Shown: in pieces, positions 20,500-30,608 of the stretch | Layout of the letters: each line of letters begins with the position of its first letter | Numbering within the stretch: the stretch's first letter is position 1 | Assembly (NCBI RefSeq): GCF_900640175.1 | Contig: NZ_CAAAJC010000009.1 | Span: 50,339-114,338, forward strand | Origin: Legionella sp. W10-070 | GTDB lineage: Bacteria; Pseudomonadota; Gammaproteobacteria; Legionellales; Legionellaceae | Reading direction: 5' to 3' | DNA length: 64,000 nt | Notes under the pieces: model-generated | The model's input: only the letters and a program-made list of their open reading frames with translations | Databases searched by the model: none | Told to the model about the DNA's origin: nothing | Program-made: the position numbers and the translations under genes

Positions 20500-21263
20500 A
20501 AAAAGTTGCGCAAAAATCACTTCTTTTTCTTGTTTATTTTATGCTTTATTTTCCTATTCTGGTGCTGGTAATTTACTCTGTCAATAATGCAAAATTCTCC
20601 CTGCAATGGCATGGGTTTTCATTGCGCTGGTATGCTGAGCTCTTTCATGATCGCGATCTATGGACAGCCTTTTCCCACTCTATTATTCTAGGGTTTAGCG
20701 CCTCAACTGTTGCTACTGCCACAGGTTTGTTGGCCTGTGTTCATTTGTTTCTTTACCGCAGCCAACATCACCGTTCATTACATGCCATGCTGCTGTTGTT
20801 AATTATTATCCCTGATTTGGTACTTGGTGTGGCCTTGCTGATATTCTTTAACACTACTAGCATTCCGCTTGGATTCTTCAGCTTACTCATTGCTCATATT
20901 ACTTTTTGTATTCCTTTTGTCATCTTAACCATCAATAGCCGGATCCACACCCTGGATCCTAATATTTACTTCAGTGCCCTGGATTTGGGGGCTGGCCGTT
21001 TTATCGCACTGACTAAAATTCTACTGCCCTTATTATGGCCTGCGGTATTCAGTGCTTTTTTGCTTTGCTTTACCTTATCTTTTGATGATGTCATTATCAG
21101 TTATTTTGTAGCAGGGCCTGACTTCAACATCCTGCCATTGACTATATACTCTCTGGTAAGAGCCGGAGTGACGCCTGAACTTAATGCCCTATGCACCATT
21201 ACGATTTTCATCTCCATGATAATGGTTATTATCTCTTATCGATTATCAGGTAAAACACCATGA
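20496..21263 (+). CDS. potC: Spermidine/putrescine permease PotC
   Basis: 255 residues from a TTG start at 20496, preceded by a strong AAGGGAGAA six bases upstream and overlapping the potB stop (TTGA). The first segment, KKVAQKSLLFLVYFMLYFP, matches the usual PotC N-terminus; an earlier ATG at 20403 would add 31 residues encoded within potB. The second-half EAA loop reads SALDLGAGRFIALTKILLPL. The stop overlaps the potD start (ATGA). It pairs with PotB in the membrane. Confidence 0.94.
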   Translation: MKKVAQKSLLFLVYFMLYFPILVLVIYSVNNAKFSLQWHGFSLRWYAELFHDRDLWTAFSHSIILGFSASTVATATGLLACVHLFLYRSQHHRSLHAMLLLLIIIPDLVLGVALLIFFNTTSIPLGFFSLLIAHITFCIPFVILTINSRIHTLDPNIYFSALDLGAGRFIALTKILLPLLWPAVFSAFLLCFTLSFDDVIISYFVAGPDFNILPLTIYSLVRAGVTPELNALCTITIFISMIMVIISYRLSGKTP

Positions 21264-22288
21264 AACCTCTGCTAATTTTTTTCACTCTGTTATTTGCTCC
21301 AACCCTGTTGTTCGCACAACGCGTAGTCAATGTGTATGTTTGGGGTGGGGAAATTCCCAAACAAGTGGTACAACAATTCGAGCATGAAACCGGGATCACC
21401 GTACATTTTTCAACCTATGACAGCAATGAGACAATGTATGCCAAATTGAAAGCCAGCGGGCAAAGTATTTATGATGTGGTATTACCCTCAGCTTATTTTG
21501 TCGAGCGAATGAAAAAACAAGGGATGTTATCCCCATTGGATCATAGCCAGTTACCCAATTTAGCTAATATTGATATAAGTTTTACCAATAATGAATATGA
21601 TCCCGGGAATCGTTTTAGCGTGCCCATTATCTGGGGAGCCACTGGCATTTTTTATAACAAGCAATTTGTTGTCAATCCGCCAACCACATGGCAAGCATTA
21701 TGGGAAAAACGCTGGCGAAAGCAATTAATGTTGCTGGATGATTCACGGGAAGTATTCGCCATTGCATTAATGAGCCAGGGATTTAATCCAAATGATTCTA
21801 ATCCTCAGCATATTGAAGCAGCCTATCATCATTTACTGAAACTGGTACCTAATATCAAATTATTTGCCAGTACCAGTGTTCAGGCCGTGATGATTGATGA
21901 AGATGCGATTGCCGGTTCTTCCTGGAATGGCGATGCCTTCAAGGCTCAGGTGGAAAACAGCAACATTGGTTTTCAATACCCTGAAGATGGTTTTGTCATT
22001 TGGCTGGATTGTCTGGCAATACCTGTTAACCCGCCTCACCCCAAAGAAGCCTATGAGTTTATTAATTTCATCCTGAAACCAGAGACAGGAAGGGAAATAG
22101 CACTAATTGAAGGACATGCCATTACCAATGCGAAAAGCAAGGCTCTTCTTCCTGAATCCATTCGCAACAATACCATTGTCTACCCTGACACAGAGACGCT
22201 TAAACGAGGTTATATTCAACGGGATTTAGCTGAAGGTACATTAACTCTCTACAACAATTACTGGCAACAGCTTAAGCTGGCATTTTAA
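21260..22288 (+). CDS. potD: Spermidine/putrescine-binding periplasmic protein PotD
   Basis: 342 residues with signal peptide MKPLLIFFTLLFAPTLLFAQ. The mature protein begins VVNVYVWGGEIPKQVVQQFE, the standard PotD/PotF opening; GIFYNKQF, YDVVLPSAYFVERM and YPEDGFVIWLDCLAIP (acidic and aromatic residues that bind the polyamine amines) follow. It captures spermidine and/or putrescine in the periplasm for PotABC. Last gene of the operon and followed directly by a strong terminator. Confidence 0.96.
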   Translation: MKPLLIFFTLLFAPTLLFAQRVVNVYVWGGEIPKQVVQQFEHETGITVHFSTYDSNETMYAKLKASGQSIYDVVLPSAYFVERMKKQGMLSPLDHSQLPNLANIDISFTNNEYDPGNRFSVPIIWGATGIFYNKQFVVNPPTTWQALWEKRWRKQLMLLDDSREVFAIALMSQGFNPNDSNPQHIEAAYHHLLKLVPNIKLFASTSVQAVMIDEDAIAGSSWNGDAFKAQVENSNIGFQYPEDGFVIWLDCLAIPVNPPHPKEAYEFINFILKPETGREIALIEGHAITNAKSKALLPESIRNNTIVYPDTETLKRGYIQRDLAEGTLTLYNNYWQQLKLAF

Positions 22289-22297
22289 AAAGAGAAT

Positions 22298-22330
22298 AAA
22301 AGACGGCTTGAGCCGCCGTCTTTTCATTTT
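22298..22330. terminator. Terminator after potABCD, probably bidirectional
   Basis: AAAAGACGGC (22298-22307), a 7-base loop, then GCCGTCTTTT (22315-22324): a perfect 10-bp stem ending in T's, with further T's to 22330. The A-run on the left means the hairpin also works for the converging gene that ends at 22342 on the minus strand. Confidence 0.85.
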
Positions 22331-22341
22331 TTATTATATAA

Positions 22342-23298
22342 TTACACAAGTGTAGGAGATGGCGTCGCTAACTGCGTTTCTAACGTCTTCTCTCGAACTA
22401 AAATGAATGGCTTGGGTAAGTCTATTTTTAAAACCTCAACACGAGCGACAAAGGCTGCGATATATTTCCCTGAGTCCATATCCTTTGCAGGGAAATGATT
22501 AGCATTAAGAAGCTGATTTATCCCATTATTAAGGGCCTCTCGATCCTTCTTATTACTGAAAAAGTTCATCTGGGAAATAACCAAATAAAGTCCGCCAGCC
22601 AATTCTTGCTCTGATAATGGATAAGCACAGAGGTTTGAATACAAAACAGTCAAAGCCTTATACGCTTTTAACGGCCCTGAAAAGAAAGAAAGGAAAGAAA
22701 AGCAACAGCTTGATTGATGCTCAATAATCATATCCTCCACCTCTGAGCGTAGCCTGCTAATACCACAAATTAAATTAATGCGACTTAATCGGCTAGTCGA
22801 TAAATTCAAAAATTGATGAGCCTGCTGAACAATGGTTTCATCTTTCTCAGGTAAAGATTTCTTACCTATTATCATTTGCAAAATACCGGAATACTTATCA
22901 ATTACTGTTGCAGCCAATTTGATTTTAATTTCCAGCTCTTTGGAACTATCAAGTCTGCTCGGTGATTGATTGATAAGCATTAATTCAATTTCAGCACTAC
23001 TTAAAATTTCCTGGAGATAAGCACTCATTTTGCCTTGATAAACATCCTTCAATAAAGAAAGGATTTCACCAACAGGAATAGAAGTCATCGTCAAAAGCGG
23101 CCTTGACTCTGTTTGCAGTAGCATTGCCTCATTCAGTTCATTTGCTTGCGTCAATCTATCAATAAAATCCTCATCAGAGATAGTTTTCAATTGCGATGCA
23201 ACATCCTCGATTGACTCTCTAGGAATAACCAAATCATGCACTGCAGTACGCCATACTTCCAGATCATCTGATAAATGCTTAATTTCTGTTGGCTTCAT
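22342..23298 (-). CDS. Hypothetical protein, 318 residues
   Basis: No family recognised. Mostly alpha-helical by composition, with no signal peptide. One moderately hydrophobic cysteine-containing stretch (SSCCFSFLSFFSGPLKAYKA, about residues 196-215) could be a membrane-associating loop. The C-terminus ends ETQLATPSPTLV and is preceded by a charged REKTLE, loosely like the E-rich tails of Dot/Icm-translocated Legionella proteins, but this is weak. Transcribed alone between the potD terminator and tldD, on the same strand as tldD with a 59-bp gap. A lineage-specific gene; function unknown. Confidence 0.7.
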   Translation of the reverse strand: MKPTEIKHLSDDLEVWRTAVHDLVIPRESIEDVASQLKTISDEDFIDRLTQANELNEAMLLQTESRPLLTMTSIPVGEILSLLKDVYQGKMSAYLQEILSSAEIELMLINQSPSRLDSSKELEIKIKLAATVIDKYSGILQMIIGKKSLPEKDETIVQQAHQFLNLSTSRLSRINLICGISRLRSEVEDMIIEHQSSCCFSFLSFFSGPLKAYKALTVLYSNLCAYPLSEQELAGGLYLVISQMNFFSNKKDREALNNGINQLLNANHFPAKDMDSGKYIAAFVARVEVLKIDLPKPFILVREKTLETQLATPSPTLV

Positions 23299-23357
23299 GT
23301 CAAATCCTTTTGTTATGGTTCCAAGACTCAGGGAGCAAATTTTATTTTCTTATTACT

Positions 23358-24803
23358 CTATTGATGGGTTCCTCCCACAGTAAGGGCATCAATTTTCAAA
23401 GTGGGTTGCCCTACACCAACGGGTACAGATTGTCCGTCCTTGCCGCAAACACCTATCCCACTATCCAACGACAGGTCATTTCCTACCATGCTGACTTTCT
23501 TCATGACCTCAGGCCCATTGCCAATCAATGTAGCCCCCTTAACAGGAGTAGTCACCTTGCCATCTTCAATAAGGTATGCTTCGCTGGCTGAAAAAACAAA
23601 TTGCCCTGAAGTAATATCTACTTGCCCGCCACCAAAATTAACAGCGTAAAGTCCACGCTTGACTGAACGAATAATTTCATCGGGATGATACTGGCCCGCC
23701 AGCATATAAGTGTTGGTCATCCGCGGCATGGGCAAATGAGCATAAGACTCACGGCGACAATTCCCTGTTGGTTGCATGCCCATTAATTTCGCATTGAGCT
23801 TATCCTGCATGTAATTAACCAGTACCCCATCCTCAATGAGTGTTGTGTATTGCGCAGGCGTTCCTTCATCATCGATTGTAAGAGAACCGCGTCTGTCTTT
23901 TAAGGTTCCATCATCAACTACAGTCACCCCCTTTGCCGCCACCTGCTGGCCTAAACGCCCGGAAAATGCAGACAACCCTTTACGATTAAAATCACCTTCC
24001 AAACCATGTCCGACTGCTTCATGCAACAGTACGCCAGGCCAACCCGGACCCAAAACAACAGGCATGGTTCCAGCAGGTGCTTCCTTCGCCTCAAGATTAA
24101 TTAAAGCCTCCCGTACCGCTTCACGGGCATATCCAAGCGCCCTTTCCTTCTCAAGAAAATAAGAATAGGCAACACGGCCGCCGCCTCCCGAACGAGCAGA
24201 CTCACGGCGACCGGTTTTATCTTCAACAATGACACTGACATGAATACTCACCAGAGGCCTCACATCAGCAACCCTCTCACCATTGATACCTGCTACCATC
24301 ACAACCTCAAAACAGCCGCTTAAAGAGGCATTTACCTGAATAACACGGGGGTCTATGCGTCTTGCCTCCCTGTCGATAGCTTCAAGTAATGCTATCTTTT
24401 CTTGCTTGCTCATAGTCTCTATGGGATTAATTGCCGAATAGCGTGCAATTGCTGATCCTGTTATCTGAATTGATTGGGCTTGCTTCATGCCTGTAATCGC
24501 GATGGAACGGGCAGCCTCTACTGCACGCTCCATTGCCGGCAGCAAAATATCATCACAATAGGCATAACCCGTCTTATCACCACTAACAGCACGAACACCA
24601 ACGCCGCGGTCAATTGAAAAACTACCGCTTTTTACTTCAGAATCCTCCAGATACCAGGATTCGTAACTGCTGCTTTGAAAATAAAGATCCGCATCGTCAA
24701 CATGACGGGTTATCATGGAGCGGATTAACTTTTCCAGGGTAGAGTCATCCAACGATGCCGGCTTTAATATTAAATCTTTGGCAATAGCCAACGCCTGAGT
24801 CAT
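23358..24803 (-). CDS. tldD: Metalloprotease TldD
   Basis: 481 residues, the normal TldD length. The zinc-binding HExxxH motif is visible in [18 protein letters not shown], and the conserved end [20 protein letters not shown] is present. TldD works with PmbA/TldE as a heterodimeric peptidase on unfolded or leader-containing peptides. The partner pmbA is not in the window. It starts 27 bases after the nitrilase-family gene on the same strand, a frequent arrangement with tldD in gammaproteobacteria, so the two are probably co-transcribed. Confidence 0.97.
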   Translation of the reverse strand: MTQALAIAKDLILKPASLDDSTLEKLIRSMITRHVDDADLYFQSSSYESWYLEDSEVKSGSFSIDRGVGVRAVSGDKTGYAYCDDILLPAMERAVEAARSIAITGMKQAQSIQITGSAIARYSAINPIETMSKQEKIALLEAIDREARRIDPRVIQVNASLSGCFEVVMVAGINGERVADVRPLVSIHVSVIVEDKTGRRESARSGGGGRVAYSYFLEKERALGYAREAVREALINLEAKEAPAGTMPVVLGPGWPGVLLHEAVGHGLEGDFNRKGLSAFSGRLGQQVAAKGVTVVDDGTLKDRRGSLTIDDEGTPAQYTTLIEDGVLVNYMQDKLNAKLMGMQPTGNCRRESYAHLPMPRMTNTYMLAGQYHPDEIIRSVKRGLYAVNFGGGQVDITSGQFVFSASEAYLIEDGKVTTPVKGATLIGNGPEVMKKVSMVGNDLSLDSGIGVCGKDGQSVPVGVGQPTLKIDALTVGGTHQ

Positions 24804-24830
24804 AATTTTACCTTCTTATCAAACTGTCAA

Positions 24831-25646
24831 TTATTGAAAAAGAACATGATGTTCATTACAGGGAAACTGTCGTCTCAACTGTTCTAACCGCTGCAAATCA
24901 ACCTCAGCACAAATCAAACCGCTACCGGCTTCCCATTTAGCCAACACCTTGCCCCACGGTTCAACAATCATGCTATGGCCATATGTTTCCCGGCCATTTT
25001 CATGTTGACCTCCCTGATTAGGTGCTGCTACATAACATAAATTTTCAATAGCACGGGCTCTCAATAAAACTTCCCAATGAGCAGCCCCTGTTACTGCTGT
25101 AAATGCTGAGGGCACAGCAAACAATTGAGCACCTCTTAATACTAATTGTCGGTATAATTCTGGAAAACGCAAGTCATAACAAACAGACAACCCCACATAA
25201 CCAACAGGCGTGTCAACAACCACCAACTCGCTACCCCTTTCTATTGTAGCCGATTCCTGATGTGCTTCTTGCTCAGAAACACGTACATCAAACAGATGGA
25301 TCTTATCATAACGGGCAGCACATAACCCCTTATCGTCAAAAACAAGACAGCTCGAGCGAGCACGATTTTGCAGACCTTTTAAAGGCAACGTTCCTGCAAT
25401 CACCCATAGGCCATACCTTTTAGCCAACTGACTAATAAAGTCCTGTATCTCACCACTGCCATATCGCTCCGCTATACGCCATTTATCCGTTTCATCTTTC
25501 CCCATAAAAGCAAAATTTTCAGGTAGGACTAACAAACTAACCTGCTCTTCTTTCGCTTTGGAAAAAAACCTTTCCACTTCCTTCAGATTGTTATTTACAG
25601 AGGCAGAAGAAATCAATTGTAAGACAGCAATTTTAGAATTTGACAT
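24831..25646 (-). CDS. Carbon-nitrogen hydrolase, Nit1/YbeM-like (probable deaminated-glutathione amidase)
   Basis: 271 residues. The nitrilase-superfamily triad is visible: Glu in LLVLPENFAF, Lys in RYDKIHLFDV and Cys in GLSVCYDLRFPELYR. The KIHLFDV and CYDLRFPELYR signatures place it in the Nit1/NitA branch, whose studied members hydrolyse deaminated glutathione as metabolite repair. No signal peptide, so cytoplasmic. It lies immediately upstream of tldD (27-bp gap) in what looks like one operon. The exact substrate is inferred from family. Confidence 0.88.
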   Translation of the reverse strand: MSNSKIAVLQLISSASVNNNLKEVERFFSKAKEEQVSLLVLPENFAFMGKDETDKWRIAERYGSGEIQDFISQLAKRYGLWVIAGTLPLKGLQNRARSSCLVFDDKGLCAARYDKIHLFDVRVSEQEAHQESATIERGSELVVVDTPVGYVGLSVCYDLRFPELYRQLVLRGAQLFAVPSAFTAVTGAAHWEVLLRARAIENLCYVAAPNQGGQHENGRETYGHSMIVEPWGKVLAKWEAGSGLICAEVDLQRLEQLRRQFPCNEHHVLFQ

Positions 25647-25873
25647 ACCTAATCCACTGAGTAAATTAATTCCATTATCCGTGATTCACTCCAGGTTTCA
25701 ACTCCATTTCCAGAAGATGAGCTTCCCTTGGAAAGGGTTTTGAACCGCTTCGTTAAATATTAATAAATTTCAAGGATCCCTTGCCAGCTATTTTCCATCC
25801 CTATACACTTGAAAAAGTAATAATTACCCATAAATATGCTACACTAGGAATATAAATAATCTGGAGTCATTGC

Positions 25874-26548
25874 ATGAACAGAAACGACGTTAGTTTGTTA
25901 ACCCAGCGAAGCGAAGCGGTACTTGCCACCAATAAGGTCTTGCGCAATACCTATCTTTTACTTGGTATGACCTTTTTATTCAGCACATTCACTGCTTACG
26001 CAGCATTCGCTTTTAATGTCAAACCATTAAATCCCCTGTTCATGATCGCAGGCGTCTATGGCCTGATGTTTCTAACCCATGCGTTAAGAAACAGTGCTTT
26101 GGGACTAATCAGCGTATTTGCCTTCACAGGTTTTCTGGGCTACACCTTAGGCCCCATTCTCAACCTTTACATTGCCAATTTTTCCAATGGCCATCAACTT
26201 ATTGGAACAGCGCTTGGAGGTACCGGCCTGATTTTCTTTGCCTTGTCCGGCTATGCTTTGACTACGCGCAAAGATTTTAGCTATCTGGGAGGCTTTCTTT
26301 TTGTAGGCGTTATGGTTGCATTACTCGCGATGATTGCAGGAATATTCTTCCAGATACCTGCTTTGCAACTGGCCATTTCAGCTGCATTTGTATTAATTTC
26401 TTCTGGTTTAATTCTTTATCAAACCAGCGAAATTATTCACGGAGGGGAAACAAACTATATCTCAGCAACAGTCTCTTTGTTTGTGGCCATTTATAATTTA
26501 TTCATCAGCTTGCTTAACCTGTTAAGTGCTTTTTCTGGCCGCGACTAA
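25874..26548 (+). CDS. yccA: Bax inhibitor-1 / YccA family membrane protein
   Basis: 224 residues and seven hydrophobic helices, beginning NTYLLLGMTFLFSTFTAYAA and ending with AIYNLFISLLNLLSAFSGRD; the INLF/NLFxSLLxLL C-terminal signature is typical of the BI-1/YccA family. E. coli YccA interacts with the FtsH protease; family members can act as pH-sensitive calcium leak channels. Ribosome-binding site CTGGAG before ATG. A single-gene unit closed by a good terminator. Confidence 0.92.
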   Translation: MNRNDVSLLTQRSEAVLATNKVLRNTYLLLGMTFLFSTFTAYAAFAFNVKPLNPLFMIAGVYGLMFLTHALRNSALGLISVFAFTGFLGYTLGPILNLYIANFSNGHQLIGTALGGTGLIFFALSGYALTTRKDFSYLGGFLFVGVMVALLAMIAGIFFQIPALQLAISAAFVLISSGLILYQTSEIIHGGETNYISATVSLFVAIYNLFISLLNLLSAFSGRD

Positions 26549-26567
26549 AATCATCTCCTCAACTTGC

Positions 26568-26597
26568 ATCCCGGTGTAACCTGCCGGGATTTTTTTA
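26568..26597 (+). terminator. Rho-independent terminator after yccA
   Basis: ATCCCGG (26568-26574), 9-base loop, CCGGGAT (26584-26590), then seven T's. It sits 20 bases after the yccA stop. Confidence 0.88.
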
Positions 26598-26741
26598 TCC
26601 GCCTGGCCAACCCTCAGAATTTAGGTATTAACCGAGATTAGAGTACGGTTTTTTATTTTCAGATTCGATTTTCAAAATACTCAACGTTACTGCAGCATAG
26701 CTGCAGGATCTGATGTTGAAAGGCATCTGGATTGAAGGTTT

Positions 26742-27719
26742 TTATTTGGTATTACCTTGCTGCCAACTTGCCTTGGCACGAAATAGTCCTGGCAAATCAT
26801 TCAGGGATTTTTTAATTGTCCCCTTAAGAGTAAAAACCGCTCGTTGCTGTTGGTAATAAATACCCAAAGGTACTGGAAATTCAGGAAAGCCAAGTCGAGC
26901 CAAACGCATTGCTGCAATAAAATTACGCGAGTCATGGCAATAAGTGGTTTCATTAGTACTCGCTATACGCTGCCATTTTTCGTTATCCAATGTCAAAGCC
27001 CATTCTTTTTTATCTCCAAACAGCAAAGGCTTGCCCTCTTGCAACAAAATTGTTTGCTCTGCCCGATTAGTTTTTACCGCAAAGGCATCAAAAGCACCAT
27101 GATTAAAAATATTACAATCCTGATAAATTTCTACAAAAGAACAACCCTGATGCTCGTAAGCCTGTTTAAGGATTAAACCAAGATGATTTGGATCTTTATC
27201 GACTGCCCGAGCAACAAAGCTGGCTCCGGATGCCAAGGCCATGGTTAAGGGGTTAATTGGCTCATTATTAACACCTTGAGGGGATGTTTTTGTTATTTGT
27301 CCTTTCTGGGATGTAGGTGAAAACTGCCCCTTAGTCAAACCATAAACCTGATTATTAAATAGTAGAATATTGACATTGACATTACGTCTCAGGCAATGAA
27401 TTAAGTGGTTACCACCAATACTTAAGGCATCACCGTCTCCTGTAACAACCCAAACCACCAAATCATCACGCATGGCCTTCAGTCCAGTGGCCACTGCTGT
27501 AGCCCTGCCATGAATTGTATGAAAGCCATAAGTGTTCATGTAATACGGCAATCGGCCGGCACAACCAATTCCTGAAACAAAAACATGTTTTTCCGGGGGC
27601 AGCCCAAACTCTGGAAGAACACGCTGTAAAGCAGCCAAAATTGCATAATCCCCACATCCAGGGCACCAACGTACTTCGTTCGAATTAGTAAAATCCTCAC
27701 GCTTATAGGCATTGTTCAT
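26742..27719 (-). CDS. korB: 2-oxoglutarate:acceptor oxidoreductase, beta subunit
   Basis: 325 residues, standard for KorB/PorB-like beta subunits. The N-terminal WCPGCGDYAILAALQR holds the CxxC that helps bind the Fe-S cluster, and GDGDALSIGGNHLIHCLRRN is the thiamine diphosphate motif (GDG...N). Together with the alpha subunit it oxidatively decarboxylates a 2-oxoacid (most likely 2-oxoglutarate) to the acyl-CoA, reducing ferredoxin. It overlaps korA by 17 bases. No separate ferredoxin-like delta subunit is present, matching the two-subunit KorAB type. Confidence 0.94.
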   Translation of the reverse strand: MNNAYKREDFTNSNEVRWCPGCGDYAILAALQRVLPEFGLPPEKHVFVSGIGCAGRLPYYMNTYGFHTIHGRATAVATGLKAMRDDLVVWVVTGDGDALSIGGNHLIHCLRRNVNVNILLFNNQVYGLTKGQFSPTSQKGQITKTSPQGVNNEPINPLTMALASGASFVARAVDKDPNHLGLILKQAYEHQGCSFVEIYQDCNIFNHGAFDAFAVKTNRAEQTILLQEGKPLLFGDKKEWALTLDNEKWQRIASTNETTYCHDSRNFIAAMRLARLGFPEFPVPLGIYYQQQRAVFTLKGTIKKSLNDLPGLFRAKASWQQGNTK

Positions 27720-29520
27720 AATTGCTTTCCAATTTAATGGCTTTGACTAAATGACTTACAGTAAAAGGCTGGCCGTTACATTGATTAATTGACCTGGCCG
27801 CCACTAAATAGCTAGCCCGCAACAATTGGCATAACTGTCCGGAATTCAATTCGATAACCAGGATCCTGTTAAATTTGGCAAATATCCTGTCTAATCCCTC
27901 TGGTAATGGATTTAAATACCGCAAATGCAATAAAGCAACTGATAAGCCTTCGATAATGCATTGTTCCATAGCTGATTTTAAACTGCCATAAGTGCTTCCC
28001 CAACCAATTAACAAAGTGGTTGCCTCTTCGCTCCCTTCGAGCACCAGCTTGCCATAATCACGTGTTATACCAGCAACCTTATCAGCTCGTAGATGAACCA
28101 TTTTCTGATGATTCTCCGCATCATAGCTCACTCGTCCCTCTTCACCCTGTTTTTCCAACCCTCCTGTTTGATGAACGAATCCCGGGGTTCCTGGTATATT
28201 CCAGCTACGAGATAAAATCTCATCCCGTTGGTATGGCTTAGGAAAGCGGTTATAGTCAATGGTGGGAATTTTTATTGTATCCAGCGAAGGGATTTTCCAA
28301 GGTTCAGCAGCATTTGCAAGATAGGCATCCAGTAAAACAATCACTGGCGTCATATACTTTATGGCAAAGGTAAACGCCTCAATGATGGTATTAAAACAGT
28401 CCGCTGGCGATTTGGCAGCAAGAACAGGTAAAGGAGCCTCCCCGTGACGCCCATAAAGCGCCTGACGCAGATCGCTTTGTCCGGTTTTCGTCGGTAATCC
28501 TGTTGAAGCCCCGGCTCGTTGGACATCCACCAAAACCAAAGGTAATTCTGCCATCACCGCCAGCCCCAAACTTTCGCTCTTCAAATCCAGGCCGGGTCCT
28601 GAGGTACATGTTAAAGCCAAACTTCCGCCATAGGCAGCCCCCAAACAGGAGCAAATAGCCGCAATTTCATCTTCAGCCTGTAATAATTGAATACCATAAT
28701 CTGTTAATCTGGCACATTCATGAAGGATTGCTGATGCCGGTGTAATAGGATAACCTGATACAAGAAGAGGCGTCTTTGTGCCCACAGCAAGCGTTGCAAC
28801 AGCCAGAGCGACCGCCTCAACACCAGTAATCTGCCTGTATTCACCATCCTCCCTACTGGCCTGACCCAACATAAACTCACGACGACTAAGTTCCAAGGTC
28901 ATGGCATAGTTAAAGCCAGCCAGCAAAGTTAGTTCATTTGCCCTGGCTATTTCCGGATTCGCTTTAAATTTTTTATTAATAAAAGCAATACAGCTTTCAG
29001 TAGGCAGATCAAAGAGCCAAAGGACCAAACCCAAAACATAAAAATTCTTGGCTTTTTTGGCTTGGGCATGTGTTATCTCCAAAGTCTCAACAGCCTGGAG
29101 TGTTTGTGTTACCAGCGGTAAAGAAAGAATTTGGTAATGTTCAGCAACATCATCAAGAAACTCATGAGATAACCCTGCTTTTTGCCAATCCTTTGCCAGG
29201 AAACTGTCTTCATTGATAATTAACAGGCCGCCTGGATTTAAATGTTCCAAAGAATTTTTTAAAGCAGCGGGGTTCAATGCCACCAGGACATCCAAGGTCT
29301 CGCCGGCTGTAAAAATAGCCTGTTCTGACATCGCCAATTGGAAACCAGAGACGCCTGCCACGGTTCCTGCAGGCGCCCTGATTTCAGCAGGAAAATCAGG
29401 CAAGGTTCGTACATCCCTGCCGGTAAGAGCCGCAGTAACAGTCAACTGCTCCCCGACAAGTTGCACCCCATCTCCTGAGTCGCCGGTTATCCGAATAACG
29501 ATTGCATCAGTACTTGACAT
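27703..29520 (-). CDS. korA: 2-oxoglutarate:acceptor oxidoreductase, fused gamma-alpha subunit
   Basis: 605 residues. The N-terminal gamma domain (about residues 1-190, [16 protein letters not shown]) is fused to the pyrimidine-binding alpha domain ([17 protein letters not shown], then [20 protein letters not shown]) and a C-terminal domain II. This gamma-alpha fusion is the usual KorA layout. It overlaps pdxJ by 14 bases upstream and korB by 17 bases downstream, so all three are translationally coupled. The enzyme is a CoA-dependent, thiamine diphosphate-dependent alternative to the 2-oxoglutarate dehydrogenase complex. Confidence 0.94.
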   Translation of the reverse strand: MSSTDAIVIRITGDSGDGVQLVGEQLTVTAALTGRDVRTLPDFPAEIRAPAGTVAGVSGFQLAMSEQAIFTAGETLDVLVALNPAALKNSLEHLNPGGLLIINEDSFLAKDWQKAGLSHEFLDDVAEHYQILSLPLVTQTLQAVETLEITHAQAKKAKNFYVLGLVLWLFDLPTESCIAFINKKFKANPEIARANELTLLAGFNYAMTLELSRREFMLGQASREDGEYRQITGVEAVALAVATLAVGTKTPLLVSGYPITPASAILHECARLTDYGIQLLQAEDEIAAICSCLGAAYGGSLALTCTSGPGLDLKSESLGLAVMAELPLVLVDVQRAGASTGLPTKTGQSDLRQALYGRHGEAPLPVLAAKSPADCFNTIIEAFTFAIKYMTPVIVLLDAYLANAAEPWKIPSLDTIKIPTIDYNRFPKPYQRDEILSRSWNIPGTPGFVHQTGGLEKQGEEGRVSYDAENHQKMVHLRADKVAGITRDYGKLVLEGSEEATTLLIGWGSTYGSLKSAMEQCIIEGLSVALLHLRYLNPLPEGLDRIFAKFNRILVIELNSGQLCQLLRASYLVAARSINQCNGQPFTVSHLVKAIKLESNYEQCL

Positions 29521-30253
29521 GATTTCTTGCTTCCAGCATAAGTTGACGCATGTGTCTTACCGCATCCTTTAAGCCACTAAATAAAGCACGAGCGATAATA
29601 GCATGACCAATATTGAGCTCATTTATTTCCTTAATCGCAGCAACTGGCTTAACATTATGGTAATTTAAGCCATGACCAGCATTAACAATCAAGTTAAGGC
29701 TGCTCGCATAGTCTACTGCCTCCTTTATTCGCTGCAACTCATGTGCCTGCTCTGCTGCATTGGCTGCATCAGCATAGCAGCCTGTATGAATCTCAATAAC
29801 TGGCGCCCCTATTGCTGCAGCGGCTTCAATTTGCCTGGCATCAGGATCAATAAATAACGATACTTCGCTGCCTGTTTTTTGCAAACGCTTAACCGCCTGC
29901 GCCACACTGTTATAATGGCTGACAACATCAAGCCCACCTTCTGTTGTCAACTCTTCCCGTTTTTCCGGAACCAGGCAAGCATGCTCGGGTTTTATTTCTT
30001 CGGCAAATTCAAGCATGGTTTCGGTAACGGCTAATTCCAGATTCATTCGGGTCTGCAAAACGTTCTTAATCAGCCTCACATCGCGTGCTTGAATATGGCG
30101 CAAGTCTTCCCGCATATGTAAAGTAATCCCGTCAGCACCTGCCTCTTCTGCATCCATGGCAGCCTGTACGGGGTCAGGATACTTTGTCCCTCGCGCCTGG
30201 CGTACAGTTGCAATGTGATCAATATTCACTCCGAGCAATAATTCACTGGTCAT
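29507..30253 (-). CDS. pdxJ: Pyridoxine 5'-phosphate synthase
   Basis: 248 residues from the ATG at 30253, chosen because it follows GGTGA and gives the typical opening [20 protein letters not shown]; a longer frame from 30289 adds 12 unrelated residues. [27 protein letters not shown] and [13 protein letters not shown] ([15 protein letters not shown]) motifs are conserved PdxJ features. It condenses 3-amino-1-hydroxyacetone phosphate with deoxyxylulose 5-phosphate in vitamin B6 synthesis. In many gammaproteobacteria pdxJ follows recO; here it instead heads an operon with korA-korB. Confidence 0.96.
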   Translation of the reverse strand: MTSELLLGVNIDHIATVRQARGTKYPDPVQAAMDAEEAGADGITLHMREDLRHIQARDVRLIKNVLQTRMNLELAVTETMLEFAEEIKPEHACLVPEKREELTTEGGLDVVSHYNSVAQAVKRLQKTGSEVSLFIDPDARQIEAAAAIGAPVIEIHTGCYADAANAAEQAHELQRIKEAVDYASSLNLIVNAGHGLNYHNVKPVAAIKEINELNIGHAIIARALFSGLKDAVRHMRQLMLEARNHVKY

Positions 30254-30476
30254 TATTTCACCACTTATAAAATATAATCCACTGGGCAATTATGACCTGA
30301 AATATTTTTCACATCTACACTTTACTGTACGCTTAAGCGATTTACATGCCAACCTTTTCCTTGTAGGAAATTTGCACCATTCTGAACTAAACTAATTATT
30401 GTCTGTACTCCTAACCTAAATCCATTAGAAATAATTCCATCTAAAGATTATTTCTAAACTTCAATAAGGAGAAGAT

Positions 30477-30560
30477 ATGCTTAAATACCTCATCGCCTGG
30501 TTATTGGGAGTGCCTTTAGGCATCTTGATATTAATTTGGCTATTAGCGCGAATTTTTTAA
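30477..30560 (+). CDS. 27-residue single-helix membrane peptide
   Basis: The sequence starts MLKYLIAWLLGVPLGILILI and ends LLARIF, with a near-perfect ribosome-binding site AAGGAG seven bases before the ATG. It is almost all hydrophobic, one membrane helix with K3 at the N-terminus and R25 near the C-terminus. It lies 48 bases before a four-helix membrane protein gene on the same strand, and near a CsbD gene, so it may be part of a stress-response set. The good ribosome-binding site and clean composition argue for a real gene; function unknown. Confidence 0.6.
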   Translation: MLKYLIAWLLGVPLGILILIWLLARIF

Positions 30561-30608
30561 TATCTGCCTGCAGGCATTATTTATCTACATTTTACAAGGA
30601 ACGTTAAT

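Noticed and set aside
23836..24162. Plus-strand open frame inside tldD
   Set aside because: Antisense shadow of a strongly conserved gene with no ribosome-binding site or recognisable domain.
26598..26741. Fragment of the 41963 repeat (GAGTACGGTT at 26641)
   Set aside because: Only ten bases match, which is not distinguishable from chance.
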